Shown piece by piece: positions 11,908 through 12,791 of a DNA stretch of 12,791 bases. Positions within the stretch are counted from its first letter, which is position 1. The number at the start of each line of letters is the position of its first letter. Origin of the DNA: JAZQLP01 sp045542755 (GTDB taxonomy: Bacteria; Bacillota; Clostridia; Oscillospirales; UBA644); contig JAZQLP010000089.1 in assembly GCA_045542755.1 (NCBI GenBank), forward strand, positions 1-12,791, read 5' to 3'. Made by a program: the position numbers and the translations under genes. A model generated the notes under the pieces. It ran no database searches and had not been told where the DNA came from. It saw only the letters and a program-made list of their open reading frames with translations.

Positions 11908-12791
11908 ATGACATTAGGTGTCAAAAACAACTTAATACGCGTCATGGCAGGTATACTCCTGTGCTGCATGGTATTTTCTCTCTTTACAAACTTCACCGTA
12001 GCAAGTGCGGAGGAGATACCCTCCGAATGCACTTGTGAGGGTATTGACGGTATACACGTCCTGCCCTGCCCTCTTGCAGTAGCAGACACCGAGCCCGTGG
12101 ATGAGCCCGTAGACGAAACCACAACTCCCGTAGACGTGGAAGAGCCTACCCTTTTTGAGCAGATAATGGCTTGCTCTACCGCACCGGAGATGCTCAAAAT
12201 AGTAATGTTCAGCGACCTTTCCGTATTGACAACGGAAGAAAAGCAGACCATTGCGGCCAAGGTAGCGACCTTTGAGCAGAACGAGGAAACGGAAGCCATT
12301 TACATCCTGCTTGATACCCCTGCGGTAACCCCCAACCTGCCCCAGGATACGCCCTCTTACTTCACCACAGGCGATGTTATCACAGGCGACGTTACCCCCG
12401 CTGCAACGGGAACCCCCTCTATAACTGCAGGCGTTTACTTAAAAGGCACGGACGTTTTGAACAACATAAGCCCTATTACGCAGTTAGTAACCCCCGACTC
12501 GGGCGCTATATCTTCCTTTGACAACTGGAATCAGGGCGAAACCAGATATGTACATTTTAATGCAACAAACCTCTCCGACGCCTATGAAATAGTACTGGAG
12601 ATGCAGCCCATAATCGTAAGAGAATCAGACACCGACACTTCCGGTAGTGTAGGTGTTACGGTGCAGTACACTCCAAACACTATGGATGTAAATAGGAATG
12701 GAACACTCGTAGCGGACAATTACAGCGGTACCTTTGTATGGACTCTCCCTGAAACGGCTAATGAGCTTTCCTTGGGCTTTACTATAAAGTT
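11908..12791 (+). CDS. Large secreted surface protein, 5' part (3' end outside window)
   Basis: The frame is open from ATG 11908 to the end of the window, giving 294 residues so far. AAAAGGAGG lies 8 bases before the ATG. A signal peptide (core about 9-31) ends VASA with predicted cleavage after Ala34. A short Cys motif CTCEG...PCPLA (Cys41, 43, 54) follows, resembling short Cys motifs at the mature start of some clostridial surface proteins. Next come an acidic Asp/Glu/Pro linker (61-80), a helical stretch (82-135), TTGDVITGDVT (153-163) and a beta-rich region from about 170. The signal lacks the Lys-Tyr pattern, so ordinary signal peptidase may process it. As the last visible gene of the block it may be the scaffold, adhesin or matrix partner of the TasA-like proteins. 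No known domain is recognised. Confidence 0.7.
   Translation, partial: MTLGVKNNLIRVMAGILLCCMVFSLFTNFTVASAEEIPSECTCEGIDGIHVLPCPLAVADTEPVDEPVDETTTPVDVEEPTLFEQIMACSTAPEMLKIVMFSDLSVLTTEEKQTIAAKVATFEQNEETEAIYILLDTPAVTPNLPQDTPSYFTTGDVITGDVTPAATGTPSITAGVYLKGTDVLNNISPITQLVTPDSGAISSFDNWNQGETRYVHFNATNLSDAYEIVLEMQPIIVRESDTDTSGSVGVTVQYTPNTMDVNRNGTLVADNYSGTFVWTLPETANELSLGFTIK

Overview
The window looks like a chromosomal piece of a Gram-positive, probably gut-type Clostridia genome. The reasons are strong AGGAGG-type ribosome sites, a lipoprotein signal, a GGGtGRT-family protein, and SipW-type signal peptidases next to TasA/CalY-like secreted proteins. No rRNA, tRNA, CRISPR array, transposase or phage gene is visible.

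Region 1 (1-680, + strand) is the 3' part of a GGGtGRT-family gene with a clear terminator. Region 2 (685-6363, - strand) is a self-contained operon with its own sigmaA-like promoter (6301-6330) and terminator (684-727). In transcription order it encodes an AGE-family sugar epimerase, an N-acetylglucosamine-6-phosphate deacetylase (nagA), an AEC-family permease and a lipoprotein M3-family metallopeptidase with a Cys-rich N-terminus. The operon is bracketed by two copies of the 3' end of the GGGtGRT gene: the intact one (531-617) and a decayed one (6364-6463). This suggests insertion or duplication behind that gene.

Region 3 (6464-6879) has no gene. It holds a strong hairpin/terminator, a palindrome, a candidate promoter and a structured leader.

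Region 4 (6880-12791, + strand) is the most interesting part: a surface-fibre or matrix type secretion locus. It has two S26B (SipW-like) signal peptidases, three small proteins with SipW-type signal sequences (an ...AKY/SKY motif after the hydrophobic core), and one protein anchored at both ends that shares a DNV[IM]APGT motif with the first small protein. It ends in a large secreted protein that runs off the window. The last five genes overlap or are spaced by only a few bases, so they form one translationally coupled block. The first small protein carries a canonical EF-hand loop, has its own structured leader and candidate promoter, and uses codons like a highly expressed gene, so it may be the major subunit. 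By analogy with Bacillus tapA-sipW-tasA, the peptidases would process the small proteins for assembly outside the cell.

A four-helix-bundle (S23/IVS-type) gene with a 7-bp repeat array (7664-8108) interrupts this locus and looks like an intruding unit.
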